Positions 45,054 to 53,580 of a stretch of DNA of 64,000 nt are shown in pieces. Location of the stretch: assembly GCA_910586585.1 (NCBI GenBank), contig CAJUKA010000014.1, positions 1-64,000 of the forward strand, read 5' to 3'. The notes beneath the pieces are model-generated. The model was not told where the DNA came from, did not search any database, and saw only the letters and a program-made list of their open reading frames with translations. The stretch comes from an uncultured Lachnospiraceae bacterium (lineage in GTDB: Bacteria; Bacillota; Clostridia; Lachnospirales; Lachnospiraceae). The position numbers were made by a program, and so were the translations under genes. Positions within the stretch are counted from its first letter, which is position 1. Every line of letters begins with the position of its first letter.

Positions 45054-46799
45054 TTATTTCCTTGAAGCGGGCATTTCCCACGCCTGATGATCGGTATGTA
45101 ACAGTATGTGTGCTTTGTGTGATAAGGGCTTTTCCATAAATTCATCATAAAGTCTGATCACATCTGGATTCTCATGCGAAAACCGTATTGGAGCAGTTTC
45201 GTCAAGTGTTCTCAAGTTTTCACTTCTGGATGAAGCCAATTCGAAACCATCTTTTATTGGCTGTCCGCCTCCTCCTACACACCCGCCTGGACAGGCCATA
45301 ACTTCAACAAAATCATAGTGAACTGCTCCTGTCTCAAGAGCCTCTATCAATTCTCTCGTGTTGGCAAGACCATTTACCACAGCGGTTTTTATCACAATCT
45401 CATTTACATGAAATTCCGCCTCTTTCCATTTTGGCTGCTCCCTGGTACTTCTAACCGCTAAAAAGGCATCGGCATCAGGATTTTCTCCTGTAATCAAATA
45501 ATATGCAGACCGAAGTGCCGCCTCCATAACCCCTCCTGTCGTGCCAAAGATTACTCCTGCGCCTGTGCCATCTTTCATCGGTGCATCACAAGGGATATCT
45601 TCAAGTGTATGTGGATCAATATGCGCCATACGGATCATGCGCGTCAGCTCTCTTGTCGTAAGCACGATATCGACATCATGACCTGCATACTCACCATAAA
45701 ACAGTTCCATATTGCGCTCACCTTTTTTGGCCACACAAGGCATAATAGACACGGTAACAATATCCTCCGGCGCCACTTCTATTTTCTTTGCAAAGTAGCT
45801 CTTCATCACTGCGCCAAACATCTGCTGCGGGGATTTTGCTGTGGAAAGTCTTGACACCAAATGCGGGTACTGTGATTTGACAAACCGCACCCAGCCAGGG
45901 CAGCAGGAAGTAAACATTGGCATCTGTTTGGTGTCTCCTTTCTGAAAACGCTCCACAAATTCATTGCCTTCTTCCATTATCGTGAGATCTGCTGAAAATA
46001 CAGTATCAAATACATAGTCAAATCCAATTTTTTTGAGGGCATCGACTATTTTTCCCATAACAGCTTCTTCTCTTGGGATTCCAAATACCTCCCCCCATGC
46101 AGCGCGCACCGCAGGCGCTACCTGTACCACTGTCACCTTTTTCTTGTTCTCGATTGCCCACCATGCCTTCTCTGTATCATCACGCTCCCTTAACGCTCCA
46201 ACAGGACAATGCGTAATGCATTGACCACAAAGTACACAGTCTGATTCTTCTATCTTTCTGTTTCCTGAAACATATACGTCCGTTCTCGAACCAGTTCCTT
46301 CCACATCCCATATCTTTACCCCCTGCACTTTATCACAGATAGAAATACAGCGCATACATTTGATGCATTTGTCATTGTCCCTTATTAGCGGGAAATTTTT
46401 ATTCCAAGGCAACGGGGTAAGTTCCTTCTCATATGGCACATCAAGAATATTGAGATCTCTGGTTATCGTTTGCAGAGAACAATTTCGATTTCGGGAACAA
46501 GTCACACAGTTACTGTTATGCTGTGAAAGTATCATTTCCACAGTTTTTTTGCGGTTTCTGCGCACCTTTGGGCTGTTTGTATATATTATCATACCCTCTT
46601 CTGCCTCATTATTGCAGGAAGTGACAAGTTTATCTTTACCCTCAATCTCTACAACACAGACACGACAGGCGCCAATTTCATTGATATCCTTCAAGAAACA
46701 CAGCTTCGGAATAGGAATACCCGCAATGTTGGCTGCATCCATAATGGTACTTCCTTTTGGTACTTCAATTGCTTTCTGATCGATTGTAAGTTTCACCAT
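45054..46799 (-). CDS. [FeFe] hydrogenase catalytic subunit (HndD/HydA type)
   Basis: Cytosolic hydrogenase of 581 residues. Domains in order: a [2Fe-2S] N-domain (CFLKDINEIGACRVCVVEIEG), a NuoG-like His-Cys cluster region (HNSNCVTCSRNRNC), two [4Fe-4S] motifs (CIKCMRCISICD and CVLCGQCITHCP), and the H-cluster domain with L1 TSCCPGWV, L2 MPCVAKKGE and L3 MACPGGCVGGGGQP. All catalytic cysteines are present. It overlaps the upstream flavoprotein gene by 7 nt. It resembles group A enzymes paired with electron-accepting partners; here the partner is GltD-like. Confidence 0.93.
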   Translation of the reverse strand: MVKLTIDQKAIEVPKGSTIMDAANIAGIPIPKLCFLKDINEIGACRVCVVEIEGKDKLVTSCNNEAEEGMIIYTNSPKVRRNRKKTVEMILSQHNSNCVTCSRNRNCSLQTITRDLNILDVPYEKELTPLPWNKNFPLIRDNDKCIKCMRCISICDKVQGVKIWDVEGTGSRTDVYVSGNRKIEESDCVLCGQCITHCPVGALRERDDTEKAWWAIENKKKVTVVQVAPAVRAAWGEVFGIPREEAVMGKIVDALKKIGFDYVFDTVFSADLTIMEEGNEFVERFQKGDTKQMPMFTSCCPGWVRFVKSQYPHLVSRLSTAKSPQQMFGAVMKSYFAKKIEVAPEDIVTVSIMPCVAKKGERNMELFYGEYAGHDVDIVLTTRELTRMIRMAHIDPHTLEDIPCDAPMKDGTGAGVIFGTTGGVMEAALRSAYYLITGENPDADAFLAVRSTREQPKWKEAEFHVNEIVIKTAVVNGLANTRELIEALETGAVHYDFVEVMACPGGCVGGGGQPIKDGFELASSRSENLRTLDETAPIRFSHENPDVIRLYDEFMEKPLSHKAHILLHTDHQAWEMPASRK

Positions 46800-48625
46800 A
46801 ATGTCTCGCGCCCTCCTTTAAATACTCCATATCCAAAATGATCACACCGCAGGCATCTCGATGCCTCCTGTCTGCACTCCGCTTTTGTCATCGGAAGCTC
46901 AACGCCTTCAAAATCACACACGCGCTGGCTTGCCTCACGTTCTGTCATATTGACACGTCCGCAGGGATTTCTGTCTGCCATATTGGGTGAAGGTACTGTC
47001 ACATCACTTTGTATGACATGATGAAATCCTAAATATTCATCTATGTTAGCAGCAAGAACCTTCGCTGCCCCAATCGCTTTGATGACAGTTGCCGGCCCTG
47101 TTGCACAATCACCGCCTGCAAATACCCCAGGAAGGAGATCAAAACCGCCATGCCTTCCTGTCTGGATAACCCCTCTGTTCACTGGTACGCCGGCATCTGC
47201 AAAATGCTGCGATTCAATATCCTGTCCAATTGCCACAATCACCGTGGTGCATGGAATCAAAAAGTCTGCTTCTCCAGTATCTTTCACACTTGCCCGACCG
47301 TTTTTGATCGTGCTGATCATCTGTGGCCTAACCCATAATCCTTTGACGCTATAATCATTGTCTGTCTCTATTCTAACAGGTGCCTTGAGTGTTGCCACTT
47401 CAACACCTTCTGCCACTGCACCCTCAATTTCATCTCGAAGCGCTGTCATATCAGCTACACGTCTACGATAAACAATTGTTACTTTTTTTGCTCCAAGTCT
47501 AACGGCAGTTCGAACTGCGTCCATTGAGACATTTCCGCCGCCAACGACGCAGACCTCCTGCCCTCTTAGATCAACTGCAATATTTTTGCCCACATCGCGC
47601 AGAAACTTCACCGCAGAAATTACCCCATCTGCATCTTCGCCTTCTATGCCAAGCTTTTTGTCTGTACTTGCTCCTATGGTAATCAATACCGCGTCATACT
47701 CTTCTCTTAATGCATTGATTGTGATATCAATCCCAATTCGAAGGCCATACTTTACCTGAACTCCTGTTTCCAGAATTGCATTGATGTCATCGTCTAGTCT
47801 GTCCTTGGGGAGTCTGTAGTTTGGAATACCATAGCGAAGCATACCACCAAGCTCTGGAAGCATCTCATACACCACTACCTGATGTCCCATAAGCTGCAAA
47901 TAATATGCTGTGCTGAGTCCGCCAGGCCCTCCGCCGACAATCGCTACTTTTTTCCCTGTAGATGGCTGACACTTGGGCGGAACGACTTTTCCTGCAAAGT
48001 CTGCTGCCATGCGCTTCAATCCTCTGATATTAACTGCATCATCAATCATATTTCTGCGGCATCTGGCCTCACATGGATGCTCACAGATAAATCCACAGGT
48101 TGTTGGAAATGGATTATCTTTACGAATCAGCCTGACAGCATCCTGATATCTGCCTTCATAGACAAGCGAAATATATCCAGGTATATCTACGCCCGCAGGA
48201 CACAAAGACACACATGGAACAGGCTGCTGATAATTGCAGTGGCAACGGCCCAGCTCGATATGTGCCACATATTCATCATGAAAGCCAATCAGTCCTTTGT
48301 ACACCATATTGGCCGCTTCATAGCCAATGGCGCAGTCAGCCGACTCCATAATACTAAGCGCGGTTTCCTTCATCTCGTCCAAAATTTGTATGGAAGCTCT
48401 TCCATTTAAAACATCTGATATCATGTTTTTAAGCTGTCGTAACCCCACGCGGCAGGGTACGCATTTGCCGCAGGTCTGTGCATGGCATAATTCTAAAAAT
48501 GCCTTCGACATGTCTATGGGGCAGAGTCCAGATGGACTTGCCTCAATTCTTCTTTCCAAATCCTTATAAAGCTGTTCAACAACTACTTGGGCTTTATTTG
48601 GCATGGGAATTTCAAGTCTGCTCAT
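46793..48625 (-). CDS. GltD-like NAD(P)H/FAD oxidoreductase with NuoF-type Fe-S N-domain
   Basis: The 610-residue flavoprotein is likely the electron-transfer partner of the hydrogenase. It has a NuoF C-terminal-like iron-sulfur segment at the N-terminus (CGKCVPCRVGLRQL near residue 50), then a GltD-type N-domain (CPAGVDIPGYI, CGFICEHPCEARCRR). FAD binding follows (VAIVGGGPGGLSTAYYL) with NAD(P) binding (VCVVGGGNVSMDAVRTA), and the end carries CLRCDHFGYG. It has no FMN or NuoE-like domain. The ATG at 48625 follows GGAGG by 6 nt. This architecture fits hydrogenases described as glutamate-synthase-linked (group A2). Confidence 0.88.
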   Translation of the reverse strand: MSRLEIPMPNKAQVVVEQLYKDLERRIEASPSGLCPIDMSKAFLELCHAQTCGKCVPCRVGLRQLKNMISDVLNGRASIQILDEMKETALSIMESADCAIGYEAANMVYKGLIGFHDEYVAHIELGRCHCNYQQPVPCVSLCPAGVDIPGYISLVYEGRYQDAVRLIRKDNPFPTTCGFICEHPCEARCRRNMIDDAVNIRGLKRMAADFAGKVVPPKCQPSTGKKVAIVGGGPGGLSTAYYLQLMGHQVVVYEMLPELGGMLRYGIPNYRLPKDRLDDDINAILETGVQVKYGLRIGIDITINALREEYDAVLITIGASTDKKLGIEGEDADGVISAVKFLRDVGKNIAVDLRGQEVCVVGGGNVSMDAVRTAVRLGAKKVTIVYRRRVADMTALRDEIEGAVAEGVEVATLKAPVRIETDNDYSVKGLWVRPQMISTIKNGRASVKDTGEADFLIPCTTVIVAIGQDIESQHFADAGVPVNRGVIQTGRHGGFDLLPGVFAGGDCATGPATVIKAIGAAKVLAANIDEYLGFHHVIQSDVTVPSPNMADRNPCGRVNMTEREASQRVCDFEGVELPMTKAECRQEASRCLRCDHFGYGVFKGGRETLW

Positions 48626-48690
48626 TCGTTTCCTCCATAATTGTGCAACCACCAGTTTCATATGCAAAAGCTTTTTACGATGTAAAATTG

Positions 48691-48710
48691 GTATGTAAGC
48701 TCTTACATAC
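48691..48710 (-). promoter_or_regulatory. Palindromic operator over the hydrogenase transcription start
   Basis: gtatgtaag-2 nt-cttacatac, 9-bp perfect arms, directly downstream of the -10 box, where a repressor would block initiation. It does not match the Rex or GlnR/TnrA consensus I know. Confidence 0.6.
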
Positions 48711-48711
48711 T

Positions 48712-48740
48712 ATTGTACACTGCATTCTATGCTTTGACAA
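48712..48740 (-). promoter_or_regulatory. Promoter of the hydrogenase operon
   Basis: On the minus strand TTGTCA (48735-48740), a 17-nt spacer, and TACAAT (48712-48717), followed at once by the palindrome at 48691-48710. Confidence 0.65.
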
Positions 48741-48798
48741 TAATTGATATTATTTAAACAAAGTTGCTTATAACAATACGCTACAATTCCTACAAATC

Positions 48799-48831
48799 CA
48801 AAAACAGCACACCCTTATTCAGGATATGCTG
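48799..48831 (-). terminator. Intrinsic terminator of the choline locus
   Basis: An 11-bp stem with two G-U pairs (48821-48831 with 48805-48815), 5-nt loop, then UUUUU on the minus strand. It lies about 100 nt after the EamA gene stop. A second imperfect hairpin lies nearer the stop around 48850-48890. Confidence 0.8.
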
Positions 48832-48931
48832 CTCGTATTCTCAATTTATATTGACCTGGCCTTGACCTCTTCTGCAAAGACCAAGGTCATACATCTTTCA
48901 TTTTCTGAAAGTTTGGTCGTATGATATTGAT

Positions 48932-49891
48932 TTATGTAGTTTTATTCTTTCTGAATAAATCCAGAGGATTCATTGTTACAAGCACAGCTCCAAGAACAAT
49001 AATAATAGAACCTGCAACAATCGTTACTGTCAGTTCCTGTCCCAGGAACAGTACGCAGAACAATACGCCCCAGAATGCATAAGTTACATTCAATGACATT
49101 CCGATAGCACATCCTACCAACGCATTACTCTTATACCAGGTAAGAAATGAAATCGCGGCTGCAAGTCCCGCTGCAAGAAGCCATATCACTGGGATTCCTG
49201 CCTGTAAGGTTCCTCCCAAAAGAGAAATTGCACCAACCGCCGGAACAATAATTGCCAAATCCACAATACCGGATACTAATTCACGCAGATTAACCGATAT
49301 TTCTGGTTCAAGCTCTTCTCCGCTAAAGCTTGAAAACATTCCCTCAAGTCCCCAGCAAATTGCAGCAATCAGTGCGCAGATAATTCCAAGCGTAAAGTTT
49401 GCGCTTCCCTCTGGCTTTACCCAGTTTATAACAATAGCCCCTGATACGCAGATAATCATGCCCGCTACAACTCTCTTCGTAGGCTTCTGTTTTAAAAATA
49501 TCCAGGAAAAAATGGCGCCAAACAAACTGCATGTTGCAGAAATAGGAATTGCATAGGCCCCAGCGAGCGCTAAGCCCACCAAATAAGCTCCGTTTGCAAT
49601 CGGACCGCCAAGCAGCGAAGCAAGAACAATTATTTTTCCTGACCGGGTTTTTAGGCACTTCCATACCTCTGCCAATTTTCCTCTCTTTGCGTTATAGATG
49701 GAAAGCCAAATTCCTGCAAATAGATCATTTAAACCGGAGCACACATATGGCGCGGCAAGCAGTCCTACTGCTAATGTCAGAGGCTCGTAATAACCTGCTA
49801 CCATAACAAGCGTCGTGTAGATTCCATATGTCAAGCCTGATATGATACCTGACCAGATACCAATGGAATGTGTTTTATCTGTAGTTGTCAT
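48932..49891 (-). CDS. EamA-family (DMT) transporter
   Basis: The 319-residue inner-membrane protein has ten hydrophobic segments in two five-helix EamA repeats (about 10-150 and 165-310), ending with a basic DLFRKNKTT tail. It is the last gene of the choline locus on the minus strand, 47 nt after the alcohol dehydrogenase gene. By position it may import choline or export a product such as trimethylamine, but sequence alone does not say. CAGGAGG lies 8 nt before the ATG. Confidence 0.82.
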   Translation of the reverse strand: MTTTDKTHSIGIWSGIISGLTYGIYTTLVMVAGYYEPLTLAVGLLAAPYVCSGLNDLFAGIWLSIYNAKRGKLAEVWKCLKTRSGKIIVLASLLGGPIANGAYLVGLALAGAYAIPISATCSLFGAIFSWIFLKQKPTKRVVAGMIICVSGAIVINWVKPEGSANFTLGIICALIAAICWGLEGMFSSFSGEELEPEISVNLRELVSGIVDLAIIVPAVGAISLLGGTLQAGIPVIWLLAAGLAAAISFLTWYKSNALVGCAIGMSLNVTYAFWGVLFCVLFLGQELTVTIVAGSIIIVLGAVLVTMNPLDLFRKNKTT

Positions 49892-49938
49892 AATATTATC
49901 CTCCTGTTTTGTGTAATATAACCTCTGCTTTTCCCTAT

Positions 49939-51072
49939 CTAAGCCTGATAAAGCTTCATATACAATTGCTTAATATGTTCTGCTGTCGGTACTCTGGGGT
50001 TTGTTACGGTACAACGATCTTTCAGCGCATTCTCTGTCATGGCATCAATCGAACGCATGTATTCTTCTGAATCAATCTTTAGTTCTGCAAAATGAATAGG
50101 AATACCGATTCGCTTCATCAGATTACGAATCTCTCGTACCATAAGGTAAATCGTGGCTTTGTTTGTTCCGGCTGTGATTCCAAGAAGTCTTGCAAGATCC
50201 AGATAACGCAGCAGCGCATCGGACTTCTCTGGAATTTCAAGTCCTGCATTATATTCAATTATAAATGGTAAAAGCACTGCATTACAACGACCATGCGGAA
50301 GATGAAACTGCGCTCCCAACGCATGCGCCATACTATGGCAGATTCCCAATGAGGCCGCATTAAATGCCATTCCTGCCATACAAGAGGCATTATGCATATG
50401 AGCTCTTGCATCCATGTCTTCCCCGCACGTCACACAGCGTTCCAGATAATCCCAGACCGTCCGTATCGACTTTTCTGCCATTGCGTCTGTAAAGTCATTT
50501 GCGGCAATAGAAGCAAACGCTTCAAATCCATGGGTAAGTACGTCCATTCCTGTATCCGCCGTAATTGACGGTGGAACCGTAGCTGTCAAATTGGGATCTA
50601 AAAACACCACATCTGGAATCATTTCAGAATCAATCAGCGGATATTTTACTCCTGCATCCCTGTCAGAAATAACCGCAAAAGCGGTCACTTCGCTTCCGGT
50701 TCCACTTGTTGTCGGCGCTGCTATCATGCGAGGTCTTGAGATACCATGCATCTTAGTATACAAATGGACAACCGCCTTTGCTGTATCAATGGCTGACCCG
50801 CCGCCAAGCGCAAATACGGTGTCTGGTCTGAACATATTTAATTGATTCAGTCCCTTTTGGATCACTGTCATATCGGGATCGGGCACTACCTCTGCAAAAA
50901 TCTGATATTCTGCATGCAAATTGACAAGTTTTGTCACAATCAGATCCGTTTTTCCTGACTGCCGCATAAAAGGATCACAGAAAATAAACGCACGTTTTAT
51001 TGCAAAGTCAGCAATTTTTTCGCTGGAATCTCCACCCATGTATATTTTTGTATTAATAATAAACTCTTCCAA
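49939..51072 (-). CDS. Iron-containing alcohol dehydrogenase
   Basis: Group III alcohol dehydrogenase of 377 residues that reduces acetaldehyde to ethanol with NADH, regenerating NAD+ in or beside the microcompartment. Signature segments are FALGGGSAIDTAKAV (NAD), TTSGTGSEVTAFAVI, the iron ligands in CHSMAHALGAQFHLPHG (about residues 255-271) and a later metal histidine. In choline loci this role is called CutO. It uses TTG as start with GGAGGGG 4 nt upstream; that site is formed by the end of the adjoining repeat. Confidence 0.88.
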   Translation of the reverse strand: MEEFIINTKIYMGGDSSEKIADFAIKRAFIFCDPFMRQSGKTDLIVTKLVNLHAEYQIFAEVVPDPDMTVIQKGLNQLNMFRPDTVFALGGGSAIDTAKAVVHLYTKMHGISRPRMIAAPTTSGTGSEVTAFAVISDRDAGVKYPLIDSEMIPDVVFLDPNLTATVPPSITADTGMDVLTHGFEAFASIAANDFTDAMAEKSIRTVWDYLERCVTCGEDMDARAHMHNASCMAGMAFNAASLGICHSMAHALGAQFHLPHGRCNAVLLPFIIEYNAGLEIPEKSDALLRYLDLARLLGITAGTNKATIYLMVREIRNLMKRIGIPIHFAELKIDSEEYMRSIDAMTENALKDRCTVTNPRVPTAEHIKQLYMKLYQA

Positions 51073-51078
51073 ACAGCC

Positions 51079-51246
51079 CCTCCTTATTTAAATCGCTGCG
51101 CGATAGCACTTAAGGGTAAAGTCCCTTCGTCACACCTGTACTGAGACAAACTTTCATTCGAAAGGGCTCTCATAAAAGTTTCTCTCGTGTGCCTTTGCGC
51201 CTTTACTATCCAACAGTAATTATTTTTTTGATAACACTTGTTATTT
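51079..51246 (-). repeat. 168-bp repeat, copy A (adjacent to the alcohol dehydrogenase start)
   Basis: Identical over 168 bp to 51254-51421; period 175 bp with a 7-nt spacer. On the minus strand it begins with palindrome ataaca-ag-tgttat, contains a pairing CCCTTTCG...CGAAGGG, and ends with hairpin atcgc-gca-gcgat (51092-51104) and TTTAAATAAGGAGG. The last bases supply the ribosome site of the downstream gene. Short frames within it are not credible genes. Confidence 0.95.
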
Positions 51247-51253
51247 ATTGGCT

Positions 51254-51421
51254 CCTCCTTATTTAAATCGCTGCGCGATAGCACTTAAGGGTAAAGTCCC
51301 TTCGTCACACCTGTACTGAGACAAACTTTCATTCGAAAGGGCTCTCATAAAAGTTTCTCTCGTGTGCCTTTGCGCCTTTACTATCCAACAGTAATTATTT
51401 TTTTGATAACACTTGTTATTT
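51254..51421 (-). repeat. 168-bp repeat, copy B
   Basis: Perfect duplicate of 51079-51246. On its 5' side (minus strand) lies AGAAAGGAGG, so GGAGG borders the pair at both outer ends and at the junction. No nucleotide difference between copies was found, suggesting a recent duplication or homogenisation. Confidence 0.95.
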
Positions 51422-51495
51422 CTTAGTTCCTCCTTTCTTTTATATGTATTCCCGGAATCTTTTCGCAGGCATGATCGCGTCAATTCTGGGAGCTC

Positions 51496-51567
51496 GTAAC
51501 AGCTCAGCCTTCGGCTTTCTGTTACAGGCATCAAGCCATGCATAATCGCTTCGCGATGTCTTGATGC
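51496..51567. other. Two nested hairpins in the alcohol dehydrogenase leader region
   Basis: First, gtaacag (51496-51502) pairs with 51519-51525 around an inner agcc-ttc-ggct. Second, gcatcaag (51528-51535) pairs with 51560-51567 around atcgc-ttc-gcgat (51545-51557). The rest of 51073-51670 holds the two repeats and no gene. These hairpins may terminate merR or fold within a long leader. Confidence 0.5.
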
Positions 51568-51670
51568 ACCTCAACCTCAACGTTATTCTACGAACTGTTA
51601 CGAGAGATCATTTATTATTTAATAGATAATTGGTATATTTCACAATTACCTAAATATTCAATATGAATGT

Positions 51671-52513
51671 TCAAACTTTTTTACAAATTGGAACAATAAT
51701 CTCTGTCACAAATTCATCCAGTATTTCCGAAGTCCAGTAATCTAGTACATACCGCTCTATAGATATATCTTTGCAGACATATCCCTGCTGCTCTGTATAA
51801 TCAAGCATTTTCTGATAGCTTTCCTCAATGTTTTCATATCCGCCTACATGATAAATGGAAGCTACCATCTGGCCTTTTCTGACAAAGATATTCGTCCTTC
51901 TGTCGCAAGTCCCAATTATCTGCTGCATAATCCGGGCAGTGCGGCATAACCCATTCATCTTATCCTTTAGGGAAGGATACTCTATGATAACCGGGCCGGT
52001 AATAGCACAATTCATACTGGAAAGATAATCTGTCCATGGTATATTTATAACGGAATCTCTGTAATCATAGGAAAATTCCTGATCCAGATAAGCATATTCC
52101 TGTGTAGGTAGATATTTAACACACACCGGATGTTCATTTTGACCAGATACTATCTTTGCTTCCCTGATCAGCTCATACCAGTCATTCACAGATACATAGC
52201 TGGTATGTATCTTTTGCTCCGCCCGATTCAATTCCAGAATTTTTTTTCGGAAATTATCCTCCATTCCCTGATAAGATTCCCCATTCAGAAGCCCTATCAT
52301 CTCCTCCAGCTTAAATCCAAGCTGCTTATAATATTTGATTACAGGAATTTTTAACAAAGTGACATCGCTGTAATAGCGGTATCCGTTCTCTTCGCTTACA
52401 TAATCTGGTGTTACAACGCCTATCTTGTCATAGAAACGCAGTGTCTTAGTAGAAACATTACAAATTTTACTAGCCTCGCCAATAGAATATAGTTTTTTCT
52501 TATTTTCTGCCAT
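51671..52513 (-). CDS. MerR-family regulator with GyrI-like effector domain
   Basis: The 280-residue regulator has an N-terminal winged helix (YSIGEASKICNVSTKTLRFY, about residues 8-28, then NGYRYYSDVTL), a dimerisation coiled coil, and a C-terminal effector-binding domain (about 115-275) of the GyrI-like type. MerR proteins of this class twist a long-spacer promoter when an effector binds. Its place inside the choline locus suggests it controls it, with choline or an aldehyde as effector; this is inference. The start at 52513 has GGTGG upstream. Confidence 0.87.
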   Translation of the reverse strand: MAENKKKLYSIGEASKICNVSTKTLRFYDKIGVVTPDYVSEENGYRYYSDVTLLKIPVIKYYKQLGFKLEEMIGLLNGESYQGMEDNFRKKILELNRAEQKIHTSYVSVNDWYELIREAKIVSGQNEHPVCVKYLPTQEYAYLDQEFSYDYRDSVINIPWTDYLSSMNCAITGPVIIEYPSLKDKMNGLCRTARIMQQIIGTCDRRTNIFVRKGQMVASIYHVGGYENIEESYQKMLDYTEQQGYVCKDISIERYVLDYWTSEILDEFVTEIIVPICKKV

Positions 52514-52556
52514 TATCACCACCGATTTCCTTCTTCTAATCTCCAATACTTTTTTG

Positions 52557-52587
52557 AAATTGGGTCTGTATGTTACAGACCCAATTT
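52557..52587. terminator. 14-bp hairpin between a shell gene and merR
   Basis: Perfect 14-bp stem (52557-52570 with 52574-52587) and a 3-nt loop, 7 nt after the BMC-H stop. The U-run is poor on both strands, so it may protect the shell mRNA end or act as a partial terminator. Confidence 0.65.
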
Positions 52588-52593
52588 ATCAAA

Positions 52594-52878
52594 TTATTCA
52601 GAAACAGATGGAAGGATAGACTCTACTTCCTGATGTGGACGTGGTATTACATGAACAGAAAGCAGTTCTCCAACCTTCTGCGCTGCAGCTGCACCAGCGT
52701 CTGTAGCTGCCTTAACAGCTCCTACATCGCCACGAACCATAACTGTAACAAGACCACCGCCTACAAATTCTCTTCCAACCAAATAAACATTTGCTGCTTT
52801 TACCATAGCATCTGCTGCTTCTACAGCGCCAATTAATCCCTTTGTTTCGATCATTCCTAATGCATCATACTTTGTCAT
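52594..52878 (-). CDS. Microcompartment shell protein BMC-H (PduA/EutM-like)
   Basis: The 94-residue hexamer-forming shell protein has the classic single BMC domain: ALGMIETKGLIGAVEAADAM at the start, an edge lysine in VKAANV, and the GDVGAVKAATDAGAAAAQKVG helix ending in SVHVIPRPH. The central pore residues lie in the GGLVTVMVRG strand region. It is a main facet component of the choline microcompartment. It follows pduL by 32 nt. Confidence 0.95.
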   Translation of the reverse strand: MTKYDALGMIETKGLIGAVEAADAMVKAANVYLVGREFVGGGLVTVMVRGDVGAVKAATDAGAAAAQKVGELLSVHVIPRPHQEVESILPSVSE

Positions 52879-52910
52879 TTTTATTTCCTCCTATTTTTAA
52901 ATAATATATG

Positions 52911-53579
52911 TTATTTAATTATCATTACCTTTGTTTTTGAATTAATGCAGTATGCATTTGCCTCTTCCGTATCAATATGACACTCCAAAGCACCCTTGTC
53001 ATCTGCGCGAATCACTACATTATCCATAATTCCGGCTCTTGGCCCGTCAACTGCCAGCTTTACTTTTTGTCCGTTATGTACTCCGTAAGCTTCTGCTTCT
53101 CTGGGATTCATATGTATGTGGCGCTGCGCCACAATAACGCCTTCTTTTATCTGAACAGAGCCCTTCGGACCAACCATGATAATACCGCCGCTTCCGGCTA
53201 AATCTCCAGACTGCCTCAAAGGTGCCTGTACGCCAAGTTTAAACATATCGCCAGCTAAGATTTCTACTTGATTCTGCGGTCTAGTCGGACCAAGTACTCT
53301 GACCTTTTCAATCACGCCTCTTGGACCGCACAGTGTTACGCATTCTTTGCAGGCAAACTGTCCTGGCTGCGACAAGTTCTTAATCCGCTCCAATACGTAG
53401 TCTTTTCCAAAGAGTATTTCCACTGCCTCTTCTGTCAAATGCACATGACGATTGGAAATTCCTACTGGAACCAATCCCTTTTTTGCATCTTCCATAGATA
53501 TATCACAGTTGGAGGATTTCACAGATTCAACTGCCTTCAAAAATAGCTCAAGAAGCTCATTATAGCTATTTTTATCCAT
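52911..53579 (-). CDS. pduL: Phosphate propanoyltransferase-type phosphotransacylase PduL
   Basis: Converts acetyl-CoA to acetyl-phosphate and recycles CoA inside the microcompartment. The 222-residue PduL fold has two zinc-binding motifs, NRHVHLT (His45, His47) and QRHIHM (about 151), and a conserved basic loop near LRQSGDLAGSGG. The N-terminal 20 residues form an amphipathic helix that looks like an encapsulation peptide. It starts right after the aldehyde dehydrogenase stop, with AAAGGAG in that gene's end. Confidence 0.94.
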   Translation of the reverse strand: MDKNSYNELLELFLKAVESVKSSNCDISMEDAKKGLVPVGISNRHVHLTEEAVEILFGKDYVLERIKNLSQPGQFACKECVTLCGPRGVIEKVRVLGPTRPQNQVEILAGDMFKLGVQAPLRQSGDLAGSGGIIMVGPKGSVQIKEGVIVAQRHIHMNPREAEAYGVHNGQKVKLAVDGPRAGIMDNVVIRADDKGALECHIDTEEANAYCINSKTKVMIIK

Positions 53580-53580
53580 T

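Noticed and set aside
51084..51543. Two short minus-strand frames with identical C-terminal halves
   Set aside because: They are produced by translation of the 168-bp tandem repeat, lack start context of their own and end at the repeat boundary; treated as repeat, not genes.
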